From the NCBI GenBank assembly GCA_030531165.1, contig JAUNOI010000001.1, forward strand, positions 1 through 64,000: 64,000 nucleotides of DNA, in the 5' to 3' direction. Positions 35,394 to 44,554 of this stretch are shown in pieces. A program made the position numbers and the translations under genes. The DNA is from Lachnospiraceae bacterium (GTDB lineage Bacteria; Bacillota; Clostridia; Lachnospirales; Lachnospiraceae). Position 1 is the stretch's first letter. The number at the start of each line of letters is the position of its first letter. The notes under the pieces were generated by a model, which was given only the letters and a program-made list of their open reading frames with translations, ran no database searches and was not told the origin of the DNA.

Positions 35394-37310
35394 ATGAGAA
35401 AATCATTATTAGCAAAATTTATGTCAATGATTCTGACATTTGTAATGATTGTTACGATTGTTCCATCAGCTGCCGTAACGGCGTTAGCAGCCGAAACTGT
35501 TTATTATGGAATTTATACGGGAGCAGTTACATGGACACAGTTATATGGAAATGATAACTTTGATGTTATTACATCTGCTACAACAAATTTTGCCGGCAGA
35601 ATCGCAAACTGCGTTAGTGAGCCGACAGAAGATGGAAACGGTACAAACTATACAGGTGTAAAAAATGTACCTGTAGCAATTGATGCTAATGCATACAATG
35701 CATTGTCAGAGGAACAAAAGGCTCTGATCACTTTAAATGAAGATCAGACAAAAGCACCAGCATGGTATCTGACGATGTCTGAGAACGGTGCATTTGATGG
35801 CAATGGAATCACAACAACAGATGTAACAAAGGTAAAAGCAACGGCAGAAATTGAGGCACCAAGTGCCTGGGGTGACTACTGTGTACTTGCCAAAGAAGAA
35901 GAGCAGAAGTATCTGCCGGATCCTTCTGACAGAAACAGTAAAGCATTAATCGGGTTTGATAACTTGATTGGTGGTACATTTACTGCAGTAAAAGATGGCG
36001 TAGAGAAGACCTATACACTCGGTTATATGGAAAATTTATGGACTCGGACACATGAATTCAGCTTCCGTATCGCAGAAGATTCACCGATGGTTAAGATGGG
36101 AAATTCTACAAACTACAAACAGTTTGCAGATATCCCTGGTTCTGTTATTACAAGCTTTACTTATTATACAACGGATGGTGCGTATGAATTCGATTTAACA
36201 TCCAGCAATGTAAAGGTAAAAAATCAGCTTCCTGCATCTGCAGAGATCACAGGAGACAAAGAAGCAGTCATTGCTTCTGACGGAAGTCTTTCTGTGAAGA
36301 TCGATGCTTCAAATCTTCCGGAAGGATTTGCATTACAAAGCGTTGGACGTTCCATGGGACATGGAAATACAATTGCAAAAGAAGGAACTTATACATATGA
36401 AAATGGCGTGTTAACAATTTCAGCAGATGAAGTAGCTGAAATCGGTGGAGCAGGAAATTATGAAGTGGTATTTGTTGATAGCACGAATACTTATGTAAAT
36501 GCTGAGTACGCATTTACGGTTTCTGCAGCTGATCAGGAAATCACAGGTGTAAGTGATTCTTATACAAAAACATATGGTGATAAAGCATTCAGTCTTGGGG
36601 CTAAAGCAAAAACAGAGTTATCTTATGCATCTGACAATACAAAAGTGGCAACCGTAGATGAAAGTGGAAACGTAACGATCAAGGGTGCCGGAACAGCCGA
36701 TATCACAATGACAGCAGCGGCTTCCAGTGTATATAAGGAAGCTGTTAAGACAGTTACAGTGACAGTGAATAAGGCTGCTTCTACCGTAACGATCAAATCA
36801 TCTGTAAAATATACGGGAAAGGCAGTATCCGGTCTTGCAACTGTAAAGGGAAGCAAAGGAAAAGTAACTTATACCTACTATTCTGATTCCAAAGGCAAGA
36901 AAAAGATCAGTGCTCCAAAGTCTGTGGGTACTTATTACGTAAAAGCAGTCGTTGCAGCAGATGCAAATTATAAGGGTGTAACAAGCAAGATTACGAAGTT
37001 TAGCATTACAAAAGCTTCTCCGACAATTAAGGTAAAGACAACTTCAAAATCTTACAAAGCTGCAACAGTGAAAAAAGCAAGCCAGACATTCTCGATCGGG
37101 GCATCTGTAAACAGCAAAGGTAAATTATCTTACAGCAAAGCATCTAAGAGCAGCAACAAACTTTCTGTGAATAAGTCAACCGGAAAAGTGACGATCAAGA
37201 AGGGAACAAAGAAAGGAACTTATAAGATTAATGTGAAGATTTCTGCAAAAGCAAAAGGAAACTATAATGCAGGATCGAAAACAGTAACGATTAAAGTGGT
37301 CGTTAAATAA
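35394..37310 (+). CDS. Secreted surface protein, second Tp47-like paralogue
   Basis: A 638-residue exported protein with signal peptide about 1-32. The N-terminal half (about 34-260; VYYGIYTGAVTWTQLYG, DVITSATTNFAG) again looks Tp47-like but is divergent from 30229-32088. A beta-rich middle (about 280-375) and a Big2-like segment (ASDNTKVATVDESGNVTIKG) follow. The C-terminal 170 residues (VKYTGKAVSGLATVKG, GTYYVKAVVAADANYKG, KKGTKKGTYKINVKI) are nearly collinear with the first paralogue. AGGAGG precedes the ATG. It is probably read through from the NapH-like gene. Confidence 0.7.
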   Translation: MRKSLLAKFMSMILTFVMIVTIVPSAAVTALAAETVYYGIYTGAVTWTQLYGNDNFDVITSATTNFAGRIANCVSEPTEDGNGTNYTGVKNVPVAIDANAYNALSEEQKALITLNEDQTKAPAWYLTMSENGAFDGNGITTTDVTKVKATAEIEAPSAWGDYCVLAKEEEQKYLPDPSDRNSKALIGFDNLIGGTFTAVKDGVEKTYTLGYMENLWTRTHEFSFRIAEDSPMVKMGNSTNYKQFADIPGSVITSFTYYTTDGAYEFDLTSSNVKVKNQLPASAEITGDKEAVIASDGSLSVKIDASNLPEGFALQSVGRSMGHGNTIAKEGTYTYENGVLTISADEVAEIGGAGNYEVVFVDSTNTYVNAEYAFTVSAADQEITGVSDSYTKTYGDKAFSLGAKAKTELSYASDNTKVATVDESGNVTIKGAGTADITMTAAASSVYKEAVKTVTVTVNKAASTVTIKSSVKYTGKAVSGLATVKGSKGKVTYTYYSDSKGKKKISAPKSVGTYYVKAVVAADANYKGVTSKITKFSITKASPTIKVKTTSKSYKAATVKKASQTFSIGASVNSKGKLSYSKASKSSNKLSVNKSTGKVTIKKGTKKGTYKINVKISAKAKGNYNAGSKTVTIKVVVK

Positions 37311-37365
37311 AATAATTTCATGCGTAAAAAGTATTTCGCGCAGATAAGAGATCAGATATGAGAGG

Positions 37366-37412
37366 TACCGTGTAATGAATTGGCGCTGAGTTTTTATTAC
37401 ACGGTATTTTCT
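37366..37412 (+). terminator. Terminator ending the redox cluster
   Basis: TACCGTGTAAT (37366-37376) pairs perfectly with ATTACACGGTA (37396-37406), followed by TTTTCTT. Confidence 0.8.
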
Positions 37413-37470
37413 TGCCTTTTTATATTGTTTATTATATAATAGAACGCACATTCGAAAAAGAGGTGAGAGA

Positions 37471-37992
37471 ATGAAAGAGACACATGTAACACATGAGTTT
37501 ATTCCGATTGTAGATCATAATACGAAGATCTTGATTCTTGGAAGTTTTCCGTCGGTAAAGTCCCGGGAGAACGCCTTCTATTATGGACATCCGCAGAATC
37601 GATTCTGGAAGCTGCTCGCATCGATATTAGAGTGCGATGTTCCGGCAACGATTGAGGAGAAGAAAGAGATGCTCAGGACACACGGTGTAGGAATCTGGGA
37701 TGTGATTGAAAGCTGTGATATTACGGGTTCGAGCGACAGCAGTATCCGCAATGTTGTCCCAGCAAAGATACCGGAATTGTTGTCGGATTATCCGAATATT
37801 CAGGCGGTTTTTGCGAATGGCAGATTAGCGGAAAAATTATATAAAAAGTATATCGATCCGAGAACAGAAGTCCGGATTACGGCCCTTCCATCTACAAGTC
37901 CCGCGAATGCGGCTTATTCGTTGGATCGTTTACGGGAACATTGGGAGAAGATTCTCATACACTTAGATGATAAAAGAGGAGTGGATGGATAA
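37471..37992 (+). CDS. DNA-deoxyinosine glycosylase (uracil-DNA glycosylase superfamily)
   Basis: A 173-residue base-excision repair enzyme of the hypoxanthine-DNA glycosylase group (UDG family 6). Motif 1 is LGSFPSVKSRENAFYYGHPQNRFWK; the leucine-loop motif is LPSTSPANAAYS. It should remove deaminated adenine (hypoxanthine) from DNA. AGAGGTGAGAG precedes the ATG. The stop overlaps the next start (TAATG). Confidence 0.9.
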   Translation: MKETHVTHEFIPIVDHNTKILILGSFPSVKSRENAFYYGHPQNRFWKLLASILECDVPATIEEKKEMLRTHGVGIWDVIESCDITGSSDSSIRNVVPAKIPELLSDYPNIQAVFANGRLAEKLYKKYIDPRTEVRITALPSTSPANAAYSLDRLREHWEKILIHLDDKRGVDG

Positions 37993-39083
37993 TGAAAAGA
38001 ATTGCAGCATATATTGTTACTTTTTTCATGATCTGCGTCTGCGGAGCCGGCATATCGGGATGCAGTCAGTCAGAGATGTCAAAACAAGGCGTTCAGGATG
38101 AGTGTATGGTACATTTTATTGACGTGGGACAGGGAGATGCAGCCCTGATTCAGATTGATGGTAAGAATTCCCTGATCGATACAGGAACGAATGCTCATTA
38201 TGATGATCTGTCTTTTTATTTGAATGAGCAGGGTGTAGAGAAAATCGATAATATGATCGTGACTCATCCTGATGCTGATCATATGGGATCTGCCTATAAA
38301 ATCATTCAGGAATATTCTATAGACAATTTTTATACATCGGATGCTGTGAGTGAATCTCAGGCATATAAAAAGATGATAAAAGCGTTAAAGGATAAACGAT
38401 TAGAGAAGCAGGTGCCAGAAGCGGGAGATGTGATTGATTTTGGAACAGGCAGTGAAGGAACTTTGCTTGGGCCGATCGGGGAGACCAGGGACAATAATGA
38501 GAGCAGTTTAGTCATCCGCCTTGACTATGGGGACACCAGTTTCTTATTTACCGGAGATACTACGGCGCGTATGGAGAATAAGATGAATGAGACATATGAT
38601 ATCGATGTAGATGTCCTGAAAGCAAGTCACCATGGTTCCGATACGGCGAACGGAATTATGTTTATCCGGGATGTATCTCCTGTATATTCAGTCATAAGTG
38701 TTGGGGCAGATAACCATTACGGACATCCTGATAGGAATGTACTGAGACGTCTGGAAAAATATACCTCAGAAGAAGTATTGAGGACAGATGAAATGGGGTC
38801 GATCATCATCATGTCGGATGGAAAGAATTTATCTGTTGAAAGTTATGAAGATGGTGCCCGAAGCAATTTGAAAGATCAGAGTATTTCAAAATCAAATGCG
38901 AATACAACTGCCGATTCAGGAGAAAATGGATCCGAGGAAAAGGTGATTGGAAACCGGCAGACAAAAGTATATCATGCTCAGGACGAGTCAAATCTTCCGG
39001 CAGAGAAAAACCGCATTTACTTTGATTCGGTGAAAGATGCAGAACAGCAGGGATATCGGGCTTGTGAGAGGTGTTATCAATAA
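37992..39083 (+). CDS. ComEC-like metallo-beta-lactamase-fold lipoprotein
   Basis: A 363-residue exported protein with a lipoprotein signal (ISGC, Cys near 24). The lactamase-fold domain (about 38-280) has VHFIDVGQGDAALIQ, the metal motif THPDADHMG, FTGDT and ASHHGSD, as in the nuclease-like domain of the DNA-uptake protein ComEC. The last about 50 residues resemble the Ada-like metal-binding tail of such proteins, ending CERC, but one usual Cys of that tail is not evident. It overlaps the repair glycosylase by one base. A nucleic-acid or nucleotide hydrolase outside the cell is likely. Confidence 0.82.
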   Translation: MKRIAAYIVTFFMICVCGAGISGCSQSEMSKQGVQDECMVHFIDVGQGDAALIQIDGKNSLIDTGTNAHYDDLSFYLNEQGVEKIDNMIVTHPDADHMGSAYKIIQEYSIDNFYTSDAVSESQAYKKMIKALKDKRLEKQVPEAGDVIDFGTGSEGTLLGPIGETRDNNESSLVIRLDYGDTSFLFTGDTTARMENKMNETYDIDVDVLKASHHGSDTANGIMFIRDVSPVYSVISVGADNHYGHPDRNVLRRLEKYTSEEVLRTDEMGSIIIMSDGKNLSVESYEDGARSNLKDQSISKSNANTTADSGENGSEEKVIGNRQTKVYHAQDESNLPAEKNRIYFDSVKDAEQQGYRACERCYQ

Positions 39084-39134
39084 AGTATAGAGAAAAACTA
39101 TGAAAAAGTGAAAAAAGTTGCATTGTTTCTATTA

Positions 39135-39407
39135 TTGCGCAAAGTAAAAAAGTTATATATAATAGTAGCATAAATGAAAAACATTTTTTGTGATCCATAA
39201 TCTCATACTATAAATACTCAATGGCTGTTACTGTGATGAGGGAAACCATTCAGGTTTCTGCTCACCAGGTGGCCAACACAAAAGACGGTTTTACATTTAT
39301 CTTATGACGAAAGTCGTAAGTACTTTGTGCCAAATCATATAAAGTTAACATATCATAATTCCTACAAGCAAGAAGAATCACTTCAGAGTGGTTCTTTTTG
39401 TTTTTTT
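39135..39407 (+). ncRNA. Candidate stand-alone structured RNA
   Basis: A promoter TTGCGC (39135-39140)-N17-TATAAT (39158-39163) and a strong terminator (39373-39407) bracket about 235 bases with no gene. Inside are GAAACC/GGTTTC within GTGATGAG/CTGCTCAC and outer TGG/CCA pairings (about 39220-39275), then ACACAAAAG/CTTTGTG enclosing CTTATGAC-GAAA-GTCGTAAG, an eight-pair stem with a GAAA tetraloop. It did not match 6S, tmRNA, SRP RNA, RNase P or a riboswitch I can recall. The WYL gene downstream lies beyond the terminator. Confidence 0.6.
39373..39407 (+). terminator. Terminator of the candidate RNA
   Basis: AAGAATCACT pairs with AGTGGTTCTT (one G-T pair, loop TCAG), followed by TTTGTTTTTTT. 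Confidence 0.85.
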
Positions 39408-39490
39408 ATCGGCTCTTATCATTTCTTTTATAAAATAAAAATGTTAAAATAACTATATGAATATAGAGACGATAAATGGATGGATACAAA

Positions 39491-40195
39491 ATGGCAAGAT
39501 CGAAAAATCAAAAATTAAAGCTGATATATTTGATGGAACTTTTGTGGAAGCAGACGGATGAAGAACATGTGGTTTCCATGCAGCAGATTTTAGCATATAT
39601 GGAAAGTAAGAATATCCATGCTGAGAGGAAGAGCATTTATGATGATCTGGAAGTGCTACGATCGATCGGATGGGATATTCAAAACCGACGGGAACATCCG
39701 GCGGGGTATTATTTAAAAAATCATTTATTCAGTCAACAGGACATACATGCTCTGGTGAATACAATTAAGTCTTCCAGGCTGCTGACTGCCAGAAAATCAA
39801 AAGAAATGACAGAAATCATCAAAAGGCTTTGCAGCCAATGGGAGGCAGAGACACTCGACGGGAAAATTTATGTAACGGATCGTATTAAGGCGATGAATGA
39901 GAGTTTATCTCTTAATATTGAAGTAATTCATAAAGCGATTACGAGGAACCGGGAGATATCGTTTCGGTACACCGGATGGGAAAAGGCGGAAGATGGGAAT
40001 CTTCAGAAAATCGTAGATGCACATTATGCCAGTCCATGGGCGATCACGTTAACGGATGAGGATTATTATCTGACGGTATATGAAGATGGACGGATAAGAC
40101 AATATTTGATCGGGCAGATGAATTATATTAGAATGACTGCCAGGATGCGCAAAGGCCAGGAAGCGTGGAAAGAGTTTGATCATGATAGAAGGTGA
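39491..40195 (+). CDS. WYL-domain transcriptional regulator
   Basis: A 234-residue regulator with an N-terminal helix-turn-helix (KLKLIYLMELLWKQ to ERKSIYDDLEVLRSIGWDI) and a C-terminal WYL domain (about 130-225; ISFRYTGWEK, YASPWAITLTDEDYYLTVY). WYL domains sense nucleic acids or small ligands. ATG 39491 (MARSKNQKLK) fits homologues; an alternative ATG is 15 bases earlier and both have weak sites. It overlaps or abuts the ABC exporter genes and probably regulates them. Confidence 0.88.
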   Translation: MARSKNQKLKLIYLMELLWKQTDEEHVVSMQQILAYMESKNIHAERKSIYDDLEVLRSIGWDIQNRREHPAGYYLKNHLFSQQDIHALVNTIKSSRLLTARKSKEMTEIIKRLCSQWEAETLDGKIYVTDRIKAMNESLSLNIEVIHKAITRNREISFRYTGWEKAEDGNLQKIVDAHYASPWAITLTDEDYYLTVYEDGRIRQYLIGQMNYIRMTARMRKGQEAWKEFDHDRR

Positions 40196-40202
40196 GAATT
40201 TG

Positions 40203-40907
40203 GTGAATGAATTTGTAAGATTAGTAGATGTCAAAAAAATATACCAAACAGGAAATGTTATTACAAAGGCAGTTGATGGAATTGATTTTTCGATTGAAAA
40301 GGGTGAATTTGTGGTGATCGTAGGTGCCAGCGGAGCCGGGAAGACAACTGTTTTGAATATTTTAGGAGGAATGGATCATGCCACGAGCGGTCAGATTTTC
40401 ATTGATGGCAAAGATATAGCAAAATATAACGAAAGGCAGTTGACCAGATATCGCAGAGATGATATTGGATTTGTATTTCAGTTTTATAATCTGATTCCGA
40501 ATCTGACTGCGCTGGAGAATGTGGAATTGGCTTCTCAAATTTGTAAAAATCCGCTTGATGCGAGAACTGTTTTAGAGGAAGTTGGATTAGGAGAACGATT
40601 GATCAATTTTCCGGCTCAGCTTTCAGGGGGAGAGCAGCAGAGGGTCTCTATTGCTAGAGCTCTCGCGAAAAATCCGAAATTATTACTATGTGATGAGCCA
40701 ACTGGTGCATTGGATTATAAGACGGGAAAATCAATTTTAAAATTGCTGCAGGATACATGCAGGAAAAAGAACAAGACTGTCATTTTGATTACACATAATC
40801 TGGCAATTGCACCAATGGCAGACCGCATTATTGAAATAAAGAGCGGAAAAATCAACAGCATTAAGATGAACGAACAGCCACAATCAGTAGAAGAGATAGA
40901 ATGGTAA
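40203..40907 (+). CDS. ABC transporter ATP-binding protein (MacB/LolD class)
   Basis: A 234-residue ATPase: Walker [18 protein letters not shown]-loop [13 protein letters not shown], signature [11 protein letters not shown], Walker [15 protein letters not shown] at 40203 is chosen because AAGGTGAG lies seven bases upstream, just after the WYL stop; frames starting further upstream at TTG 40176 or ATG 40182 overlap the WYL gene. It partners the FtsX permease that follows. Confidence 0.92.
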   Translation: MNEFVRLVDVKKIYQTGNVITKAVDGIDFSIEKGEFVVIVGASGAGKTTVLNILGGMDHATSGQIFIDGKDIAKYNERQLTRYRRDDIGFVFQFYNLIPNLTALENVELASQICKNPLDARTVLEEVGLGERLINFPAQLSGGEQQRVSIARALAKNPKLLLCDEPTGALDYKTGKSILKLLQDTCRKKNKTVILITHNLAIAPMADRIIEIKSGKINSIKMNEQPQSVEEIEW

Positions 40908-40917
40908 GGTGTTATGC

Positions 40918-43900
40918 ATGAGAAAAGCACTATGGACAGAATGGTTAAGAGAAATACAAAAAAGCCTTCCGCGTTTTTTATCAATTTTATTTTTAGTCGC
41001 ACTGGGAGTTGCGTTTTTTTCCGGTATCCGTGCAACGGAACCCGATATGCAGTTATCGGTTGACAGACAGTATGATGAACAGAATTTTATGGATATCCGT
41101 GTGATTAGCACACAGGGGTTGACGAATAAAGACTTTTTGGAAATTCAGAGAATCAAAGGAGTAGAAGAAGCAGAGGCATCCTATTCAAAAGATGTATTGT
41201 GTGATATTGGGCAAAGCGAAAAGGCAATTAAAGTGTATGCACAGACGGAGCATCTGAATCAGTTGAGTATGACAAAAGGCCGTCAGATGAAACGGAGCGG
41301 CGAGTGTATCGTGGATACCCGTTTTGCGGAAGAGAATGATGTAAAGATTGGGGATACACTTACCTTAAAATCCGGTGATGATGATAAGCTGGAAGATTTT
41401 CTGAAAGATAGTACGTATAAAATTGTGGGCATGGCAGATTATAATTATTATCTGACGAGAAATAAAGGAACAACAACGATTGGAAATGGAAAGTTATCCG
41501 GTTTTATCGTTGTTCCTAAAAATGATTTTGACATGGATGTTTATACCGAAATTTATATTACAGTAAAAGATGCAAAAGATCTGACTGCTTATACAGATGA
41601 ATACGATGATCGGATCGAATCAGTAACGGACCGTATTGAAGATATCAAAGGGGAGAGAGAAGAGGTTCGTTTTCAGGAAGTACGGAATGAAGCCCTTGAT
41701 AAGATATCTGCAGAGGAAAAGAAGTATAACAAGCAGAAGAAAAAAGTACAAAAGAAATTATCAGATGCAAAAGAAAAACTAGATCATGCAAAGACAGAAC
41801 TGAATTCCGGGCAGAAGAAGCTAGCGGACTCGAAAAAGGAGCTGGATTCCGGAGAAAAGCAGCTGGAAGCAGGAAGACGGGACTATGAAAACGGAATCAG
41901 GGAATTAAATTCCGGAAAAAAAGAATATCAAAGCGGGAAAAAACAATATGATCAGGGATTAGAGGATTATAAGCAGCAAAAGCAGAAGCTAGATCAGTCG
42001 AAGACTTCATTGGACCAGGCTGCAGCAGCTTATGGACTAACCTGTGATCAACTGACCCCGGAACATGGAGAACTTTATAACCAGTATCAGGCATACCTTG
42101 CAGGCAAAAAGGAACTGGATGCGGCAAAGACAAAACTGGATGCAACGAAAAGGGAACTGGATGCAGCAAAAAGAAGATTGGATTCTTCCGAACAGCAGCT
42201 AAAAAAGGCCAAAACGACACTTAGCAGTTCTGAGAAAAAGCTGAAGGATGGGAAAAAGGAATACGAACAGGGTATAAAGGACTTAAAAAAAGCGAAGAAA
42301 GAGTATCAGGAGGGACTTGCAAAGTATAAAAAGCAAAAGAAAAAAGCAGACACGGAATTTACAAAAGCGGAGAAAAAGATACAGGATGCAAAAGAGGAAG
42401 TAAATGATCTAAAAAAAGGAAAATGGTATGTTTTGGATCGCAATAAAATTCAGTCTTATGTGGAGTTTGGTCAGGATTCGGAGAGGATTGGTGCGATTGG
42501 AGAATTGTTTCCTTTGATCTTTTTCCTTGTGGCGGCATTAGTCAGCTTAACGACTATGACGCGTATGGTAGAAAAGGAACGGACACAGATGGGGACGATG
42601 AAGGCTCTGGGATACAGCAAGCTGCAGATTGCAGGGAAGTATCTGATCTATGCGGTGTTAGCCACCGTTTTGGGCAGCATATTAGGCGTTATTGCAGGTG
42701 AGACGGTCTTGCCAAGGATTATCATCGTGGCATATTGTATGATGTATACAGGTGTACACGGTGTTGCAGCTCCAATTCACATCGGCCTTGGGTTAAAAGC
42801 TTCCGGAGCAGCATTTATTTCTACAATTGGAGCTACTTTATTTTCCTGTTATCGCACATTGCAGGAAGTTCCGGCACAATTGATGCGGCCGGAGTCGCCA
42901 AAAGAAGGAAAGCGCGTATTATTAGAAAGAATTCCTTTTGTATGGAAGCGGATCAGTTTTTCGTGGAAATCCTCTATTCGAAATCTGCTTCGGTATAAAA
43001 AGAGATTCTTTATGACGATCATAGGGATTGGCGGCTGTATGTCATTACTATTGGTTGGTTTCGGGTTGAGCAATTCCATCTATGCAATTACAGACAATCA
43101 GTATAAAAAGCTTCATATATATGATGCCATGATTGATTTTGACGAAGAAGATGAAAAGCTTTCAGAGGATATGCATACGGTGTTGGAGAAGAATGAAATC
43201 ACTTCGGGAATCAAGGTGCGGAATACGTCAATGAGCATTGAAAATGATCAGGGAAGCAAAACCGGATATGTGATCGTACCCGAGGATAACAGCGAGATTA
43301 ACCGGTATATCAAATTTCAAGATAGGATATCAGGGAAAACGTACCGGTTAGAGGACGATGGCGTTATTATAACAGAAAAAGTTGCGAAGATGCTGGATAT
43401 AGAGGAAGGTGATCAGATTTCCTTAAAAGAAGGGGATACAAAGGCTGTTAAAGTAAAAGTGACGGCGATTTCCGAAAATTATCTGCATCATTATGTTTTT
43501 ATGTCAAAGGCCCTGTATCAAAAAGTCTATCAAAAAGAGCCTGTTTATAATGAACTGATCTGTAATACAAAGAGCAAGAAGGATGCCTTTGAAAAGAAAT
43601 TAAGCGAAAATCTTCTCAAACAGGATGGGGTGAATTCTGTGTCTTTTGTGTCGGATACAGAAGGCGAGATGGCGGATATGCTCGGCAATCTGGATATTGT
43701 TGTATTCGTTCTGGTTTTTTCGGCAGGACTTCTGGCATTTGTTGTTTTATATAATTTGAATAACATTAATATTGAGGAGAGACGACGAGAACTGGCAACA
43801 ATAAAAGTTCTGGGATTTTATCAGGCGGAGCTGGCTGCTTATGTATACAGAGAAAATGTATTGTTGACGATGATTGGGACATTTTTTGGAATATTTATGG

Positions 43901-44091
43901 GGATTGCACTGCATCGTTATGTGATACTGACAGCGGAAGTTGATTATATTATGTTTGGAAGAGAAATTTTCCCGCAGAGCTATGTTTTCAGCATTCTGTT
44001 GACATTTCTATTTGCGATCATTGTCAATATGGTTATGTATTTTAAGCTGAAAAAGATCGACATGGTAGAATCTCTCAAGAGTGTAGAGTAA
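40918..44091 (+). CDS. FtsX-type ABC permease with a long extracytoplasmic coiled coil
   Basis: A 1057-residue permease. N-terminal helix about 18-38; an outside domain to about 260; then some 250 residues of lysine- and glutamate-rich helical repeats (LDHAKTELNSGQKKL, KELDAAKTKLDATKRELDA) interrupted near 360-380; first FtsX core (about 525-660, with ERTQMGTMKALGYSKLQ); a second outside domain; last FtsX core (about 925-1057, RRRELATIKVLGFYQAEL). ATG 40918 follows AAGG. The coiled coil could form a periplasm-like stalk across the wall. Export or mechanotransmission is inferred. Confidence 0.88.
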   Translation: MRKALWTEWLREIQKSLPRFLSILFLVALGVAFFSGIRATEPDMQLSVDRQYDEQNFMDIRVISTQGLTNKDFLEIQRIKGVEEAEASYSKDVLCDIGQSEKAIKVYAQTEHLNQLSMTKGRQMKRSGECIVDTRFAEENDVKIGDTLTLKSGDDDKLEDFLKDSTYKIVGMADYNYYLTRNKGTTTIGNGKLSGFIVVPKNDFDMDVYTEIYITVKDAKDLTAYTDEYDDRIESVTDRIEDIKGEREEVRFQEVRNEALDKISAEEKKYNKQKKKVQKKLSDAKEKLDHAKTELNSGQKKLADSKKELDSGEKQLEAGRRDYENGIRELNSGKKEYQSGKKQYDQGLEDYKQQKQKLDQSKTSLDQAAAAYGLTCDQLTPEHGELYNQYQAYLAGKKELDAAKTKLDATKRELDAAKRRLDSSEQQLKKAKTTLSSSEKKLKDGKKEYEQGIKDLKKAKKEYQEGLAKYKKQKKKADTEFTKAEKKIQDAKEEVNDLKKGKWYVLDRNKIQSYVEFGQDSERIGAIGELFPLIFFLVAALVSLTTMTRMVEKERTQMGTMKALGYSKLQIAGKYLIYAVLATVLGSILGVIAGETVLPRIIIVAYCMMYTGVHGVAAPIHIGLGLKASGAAFISTIGATLFSCYRTLQEVPAQLMRPESPKEGKRVLLERIPFVWKRISFSWKSSIRNLLRYKKRFFMTIIGIGGCMSLLLVGFGLSNSIYAITDNQYKKLHIYDAMIDFDEEDEKLSEDMHTVLEKNEITSGIKVRNTSMSIENDQGSKTGYVIVPEDNSEINRYIKFQDRISGKTYRLEDDGVIITEKVAKMLDIEEGDQISLKEGDTKAVKVKVTAISENYLHHYVFMSKALYQKVYQKEPVYNELICNTKSKKDAFEKKLSENLLKQDGVNSVSFVSDTEGEMADMLGNLDIVVFVLVFSAGLLAFVVLYNLNNINIEERRRELATIKVLGFYQAELAAYVYRENVLLTMIGTFFGIFMGIALHRYVILTAEVDYIMFGREIFPQSYVFSILLTFLFAIIVNMVMYFKLKKIDMVESLKSVE

Positions 44092-44168
44092 TTTTTGCTC
44101 CAATTTCTCTTACATATGTGGTAAAATAGTAAGAAATTATAATTCATTTTTGAAAGGAAACAATAATT

Positions 44169-44540
44169 ATGAAGAAAATCGCAACAGAAAAAGCACCAGG
44201 TGCTATTGGACCATATTCACAGGCAGTTGTATACAATGGAATCTTATATACATCAGGACAGATTTGCTTAGACCCGGCAACAGGTGACGTGACCGAAGGT
44301 GGAATTAAGGAACAGACACATAGAGTTTGTCAGAATTTGGGGGCTGTATTAGAGGCTGCAGGAACGGATTTTGATCATGTGATCAAGACAACCTGTTTTC
44401 TGGCAGATATCAATGATTTTGCAGATTTTAATGAGGTATATGGAGAATATTTTACATCAAAACCTGCAAGATCCTGTGTTGGCGTGAAATCTCTGCCAAA
44501 GGGAGTATTATGTGAAGTTGAGATCATTGCAGCGATTTAA
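44169..44540 (+). CDS. ridA: RidA family enamine/imine deaminase
   Basis: A 123-residue RidA protein that hydrolyses reactive enamines from PLP enzymes such as threonine dehydratase. Family motifs: APGAIGPYSQAV at the N-terminus and PARSCVGVKSLPKGVLCEVE at the C-terminus, with the substrate-binding Arg. GAAAGGAAAC precedes the ATG. It is followed closely by a purine permease gene. Confidence 0.95.
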   Translation: MKKIATEKAPGAIGPYSQAVVYNGILYTSGQICLDPATGDVTEGGIKEQTHRVCQNLGAVLEAAGTDFDHVIKTTCFLADINDFADFNEVYGEYFTSKPARSCVGVKSLPKGVLCEVEIIAAI

Positions 44541-44554
44541 AGGAGTTGCTCAGA

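Noticed and set aside
35227..35397. Small 56-codon gene in the gap before the second Tp47-like gene
   Set aside because: No ribosome binding site, no family resemblance, and the frame runs into the downstream ribosome binding site and start; hairpins explain the region better.
28937..37310. Classical nitrate, nitrous oxide or Rnf/Nqr operon
   Set aside because: The NapH-like and FMN-bind proteins recall these systems, but no reductase, NqrB/RnfD or RnfC-type subunit is present.
39135..39407. Cyclic-di-GMP, cobalamin, FMN or SAM riboswitch
   Set aside because: AGGGAAACC and CCAGGTGGCC recall parts of such motifs, but none of their full conserved cores could be laid out, and the terminator separates it from the next gene.
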